Source: Glandiceps talaboti (Eukaryota > Hemichordata > Enteropneusta > Spengelidae). Taken from it: DNA of 64,000 nt. Shown here in pieces: positions 61,003-64,000 of the stretch. The stretch lies in NCBI RefSeq assembly GCF_964340395.1, contig NC_135553.1:20384449-20448448 (forward strand). The letters are read 5' to 3'. Position 1 is the stretch's first letter. Every line of letters begins with the position of its first letter. A program made the position numbers and the translations under genes. The notes beneath the pieces were generated by a model. That model was not told the DNA's origin, did not search any database, and worked only from the letters and a program-made list of their open reading frames with translations.

Positions 61003-61330
61003 AACTGCCGACATCAGACCGTGGACGAACGGAACCTCTTACAAACAGTAATACAAGTCTCTGTACTTCTAACACGCTGTGCCAAGTATTATTAATCCAA
61101 TTCAGTTGTGTATTTTCACTTGCATCATTTGTCAGAAACAAATTTCCAGTTCACCCTAGCATTTCATGTACACATAAAGAGACCATAAAACTGTTCTTAT
61201 CAGACCATGGTGTGTATTACAATTACAGGTCTCTGTTATTCAATTGGATTAAGAACATTTGGCACAGCATGTTTACTTTCCCAGTTTGTAACAGGTTCTG
61301 TTCGTCCATGGTCTGGTGTCAGCAGTTGTA
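61003..61330. mobile_element. Foldback MITE, family I, copy 2
   Basis: About 330 bp palindrome: left GACATCAGACCGTGGACGAAC, right GTTCGTCCATGGTCTGGTGTC. Shares TTTCATGTACACATAAAGAG and CATAAAACTGTTCTTATCA with 48049-48400. Confidence 0.88.
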
Positions 61331-61577
61331 ATTACATTCACAGTATGGCGATGTCTCTGATAACAAGTTTTTTCTAAAGTGGAGGTTCATTCAATCTCAA
61401 TTCCAACTTTAACATGCATTCTGTCTACAGGAAGCCACACCACAATGTTCTATTTTTGTACTCTATGATTTCCAGTTGACAACATTTTCTAGGACTTCCT
61501 TTGTTTGTGTGCTATTCTACAAGGTGATGTTATCAGCATAACAAGGCCAACTTGTGTAATCTACTTTATACAATAAT

Positions 61578-61795
61578 TTACTGTAAACCTAGATATGTTC
61601 GCTACTAGAAAATTTTGTGATTTTATTAGTCTTCAGCTACTTCTCAGAGACCAAATATTTTACTAATTACCAGACTGGTGCATTTTGTTCATGTACAAGA
61701 AGGCAATTTTAATAGTCACTACTTATTTTTGTATTTAAGTTTTCCAGCAAAATAAGTGAAACATGTCTTTGGTGAAATGTTCCAGGTTTACAATA
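61578..61795. mobile_element. MITE, family L, copy 2
   Basis: Ends ACTGTAAACCTAGATATGTT and GTTCCAGGTTTACA; shared interior with 57467-57672. Confidence 0.8.
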
Positions 61796-61991
61796 TCAGT
61801 TTGTGTCCGACTTAGTATGCTGTTTCCATGGTAACAATATTTTATTAAATGAGCACATTTTCAGCGATGAATTTTAACCATTTCAAGGAATGAACTTCAG
61901 TGGAATACTTCATTTTATTAATCGAAATTATCAAATACTGAAATAACTAATGAAGTACTTAAAACAATAGGACTCTGGTTCTATTTATTGG

Positions 61992-62645
61992 TCTTACGGA
62001 CGACTGCACAATGTCATACAAGCTCAATAAATAATAATCTTTATTTATACTGGATAGTTATTTAAGCATATAAACACTTGTCTCCCAAGAAGTCCAGTGA
62101 GGGCCATCCCTCATGGGTTCAGTGTTAATGCAGGAGGAAACCTGTGTTGTTCGGTAGAGTCAAACTGGAGGACACTCTTCTTACTTACAGCGTGGTAAAT
62201 TTAATCGAACCCTGAATGGGGTTCGAACCCCGACCACAGTGGTAAGAGGCAAGTGGTTTAACCACTCGGCCACCGACGGCATTTAGGACAAAAACTCCTC
62301 CACTCAAAATGAATGTTCACAAGTGTGACATCGACATGTTTATAAAACATGGTGAAAATTGTGGCAGTCACACCACCATGATGATCGATGCAATGTAAAA
62401 AATATGATGGTAAAGACATTAAAATACTAACCGGAAACCCAGCACTGTATATCATAGTAGAAGTAAATTTTAATCAACAACTTATCAACACATATCAGTA
62501 GTAAATACAGAACCTGTTATCACTGAAGGTGTGAAAGTTTTCGAAATTTGGTTAAAAGTGCAAAAATTACGTTCAGTAATCATATTGACATCAGAACCAA
62601 CCACCACCACCCCAAAGTTTGTTTATTGAGCTTGTGTGATCAACC
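61992..62645. mobile_element. MITE, family H, copy interrupted by a SINE
   Basis: Ends ACAATGTCATACAAGCTCAA and TTATTGAGCTTGTGTGATC are inverted. The right two-thirds (62,280-62,645) matches 51,340-51,705; the intervening 62,030-62,280 is a tRNA-derived SINE absent from the other copies. Confidence 0.8.
62030..62280 (-). mobile_element. tRNA-derived SINE
   Basis: On the minus strand the head (62205-62277) has an A box TGGCCGAGTGG (62262-62272) and a B box GGTTCGAACCC (62219-62229), the spacing and sequence of a Ser/Leu-type tRNA promoter. The T arm is perfectly paired but the rest does not fold as a full tRNA. The body downstream contains GGTTTCCTCCTGCATTAAC, a motif reminiscent of conserved cores of widespread animal SINEs. 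Pol III transcription of this unit would be expected when intact. Confidence 0.8.
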
Positions 62646-62945
62646 GTTGTATTTCAATGTGCATATTTCTCAGGACACTTTCAAAAAGGGCAGTACATCA
62701 TATTCATCAGGTACTTTTGTGAAAGTTTTCATTTTCGTGTTATTATGTCTTACTCTCAGTGGCAAGTGGTATGTGTTGTATGTAAAAACATTTTAATTAA
62801 ATAGTGTACTTTTCAATAAAATTAATATTTTGTAATTTTTTTTTTTACGACTTTTATTGTAATGAGATCTGTTTCAAGACAAACTTTTTTATATGAAGTA
62901 TAAAGCAGCAATCTACTGTTTGGTACTTAGTGATTGACACCATAG
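62646..62945. other. Intergenic, no gene recognised
   Basis: AT-rich sequence between the MITE and the 32-bp minisatellite. Confidence 0.4.
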
Positions 62946-62969
62946 ATTGCGAATAACTTCATCTCAATT

Positions 62970-63192
62970 TCGATGCCGACCATTTTCAACTCGTCCCAAT
63001 TTCGACGCCGACCATTTTCAACTCGTCCCAATTTCGACGCCGACCATTTTCAACTCGTCCCAATTTCGACGCCGACCATTTTCAACTCGTCCCAATTTCG
63101 ACGCCAACCATTTTCAACTCGTCCCAATTTCGATGTCGACCATTTTCAACTCGTCCCAATTTCGACGCCGACCATTTTCAACTCGACTCAAT
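62970..63192 (+). repeat. 32-bp minisatellite, about 7 copies
   Basis: The unit CCCAATTTCGACGCCGACCA followed by TTTTCAACTCGT is repeated almost perfectly, with one GATGTCGAC variant. As 32 is not a multiple of three, each frame cycles through the same three peptides; open frames here are by-products and not called as genes. Confidence 0.95.
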
Positions 63193-64000
63193 TTCACTCT
63201 TCCCACTCTTTCAAAATCACATAGGAAAGTAATGTGCAGATCTTTGCAATATCGATTAACGTGTGCAAGTATTTTAGTTATAGAGAGCGTTATGATACTA
63301 CATCTTAAAGATGTAAAAAACAGTGTACATCCAAAATATTGACCTCCCTTGTTTTAGAAGGAAAACCAGACCTTTATTGTTAACAGATACTGAAAAATAT
63401 AACAAACAATCAGCCCAGAAATCCTATGCACTGAAATTGGAGCAAGTTGAAATTGGGACAAAATAATCTGTCACTGACAGCAAATGCTCCAGGGAAGTTC
63501 TTGAAATATCTGAAATTTTAAACAAACTAAGGAATGTCCTGGAAAAATTCTATCATCTAAATAATGAAATTTGTGAAACTTAAAATTCCCCAATTAAACC
63601 TTGCAAGTAAATTTGATGAAACACATGACAATACCTCTGTAATTACTGTAATTACTGTGGAAAACTACCAACACTACACTTTCAAATTTCTGATCCTCCC
63701 TCATGAAGATGTAAAAAAAAAAAATTGTTTTCATTTCTTTAATCATTAACTTCACTATCTGGACTCAAAAACTGGCAAAGTGAGTCTGTATGACTACATC
63801 CTGTATGTCAAAATATGTCGACCTTTGTGACTTTAGCTATCACTCTTAATCTGTAATATTGTTTACAGAGTAGTAAATAACTTCTGAAGTCTGCAGAAAT
63901 AAGTAAACTACAGTTCAGTTTGTGTAGCCTCAATGTCTTCACAATCGATTGGGGGTAAACATAAAGTCAATTTATTATGAAATTTGACATTTGTAAATGG
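63193..64000. other. Intergenic, no gene recognised
   Basis: No coding exon, RNA gene or shared repeat recognised up to the window end. Confidence 0.4.

Noticed and set aside
62205-62277. Functional tRNA gene
   Set aside because: A and B boxes and the T arm are good, but acceptor and anticodon arms do not pair and a SINE body follows, so it is a SINE head.
62947-63342. 131-codon frame over the 32-bp repeat
   Set aside because: Explained by the tandem repeat; the peptide merely cycles through the three frames of the unit.

Overview
The window is animal nuclear DNA, most likely from an invertebrate deuterostome (a hemichordate or amphioxus-like animal fits best; the exact group is inferred, not shown). 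The evidence is AT-rich sequence, GT-AG introns of 0.3-5 kb, recognisable animal orthologues (survivin, thymidine kinase 1, the ciliary protein CFAP184/CCDC96, LITAF-type proteins, a rhodopsin-class GPCR), many microsatellites and dense short foldback elements.

Layout. 1-2.7 kb holds a frameshifted unidentified reading frame (1280-1850, minus). 2742-6156 (plus) is a four-exon gene for a 797-residue coiled-coil protein I do not recognise; all four exons join in phase. 7.5-9.5 kb is repeat-rich, with a Penelope/hammerhead-like relic. 11300-12379 (minus) encodes a seven-helix receptor. 14.8-30.75 kb (minus) is a LITAF locus: one proline-rich N-terminal exon pair (30.75 and 27.27 kb) and two successive 3' exon pairs (22.1/21.3 kb and 15.9/14.8 kb), each encoding a whole LITAF zinc/membrane domain. 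The introns carry a 1.1-kb 27-bp minisatellite, a 35-bp minisatellite and several MITEs. 34816-39696 (plus) is survivin (BIRC5, 147 aa, four exons). 46563-54112 (minus) is CFAP184/CCDC96 (647 aa, ten exons). 54343-60365 (plus) is thymidine kinase 1 (243 aa, seven exons), head-to-head with CFAP184 across 230 bp. 60.4-64 kb is intergenic with a tRNA-derived SINE, MITEs and a 32-bp minisatellite.

How it hangs together. Survivin and TK1 are both cell-cycle genes and are also close neighbours on human 17q25.3, so this looks like conserved linkage. TK1 keeps a C-terminal KEN box and survivin keeps the threonine equivalent to human T34, so mitotic control of both products is probably conserved. CFAP184, an axonemal protein, sits between them here and shares a short divergent promoter with TK1.

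The non-coding half of the window is built largely from about 15 families of short elements with terminal inverted repeats or whole-element palindromes. Several have two or three copies here, which allows their ends to be defined internally. Exon boundaries were placed by eye from splice consensus plus phase; transcript ends are not determined.
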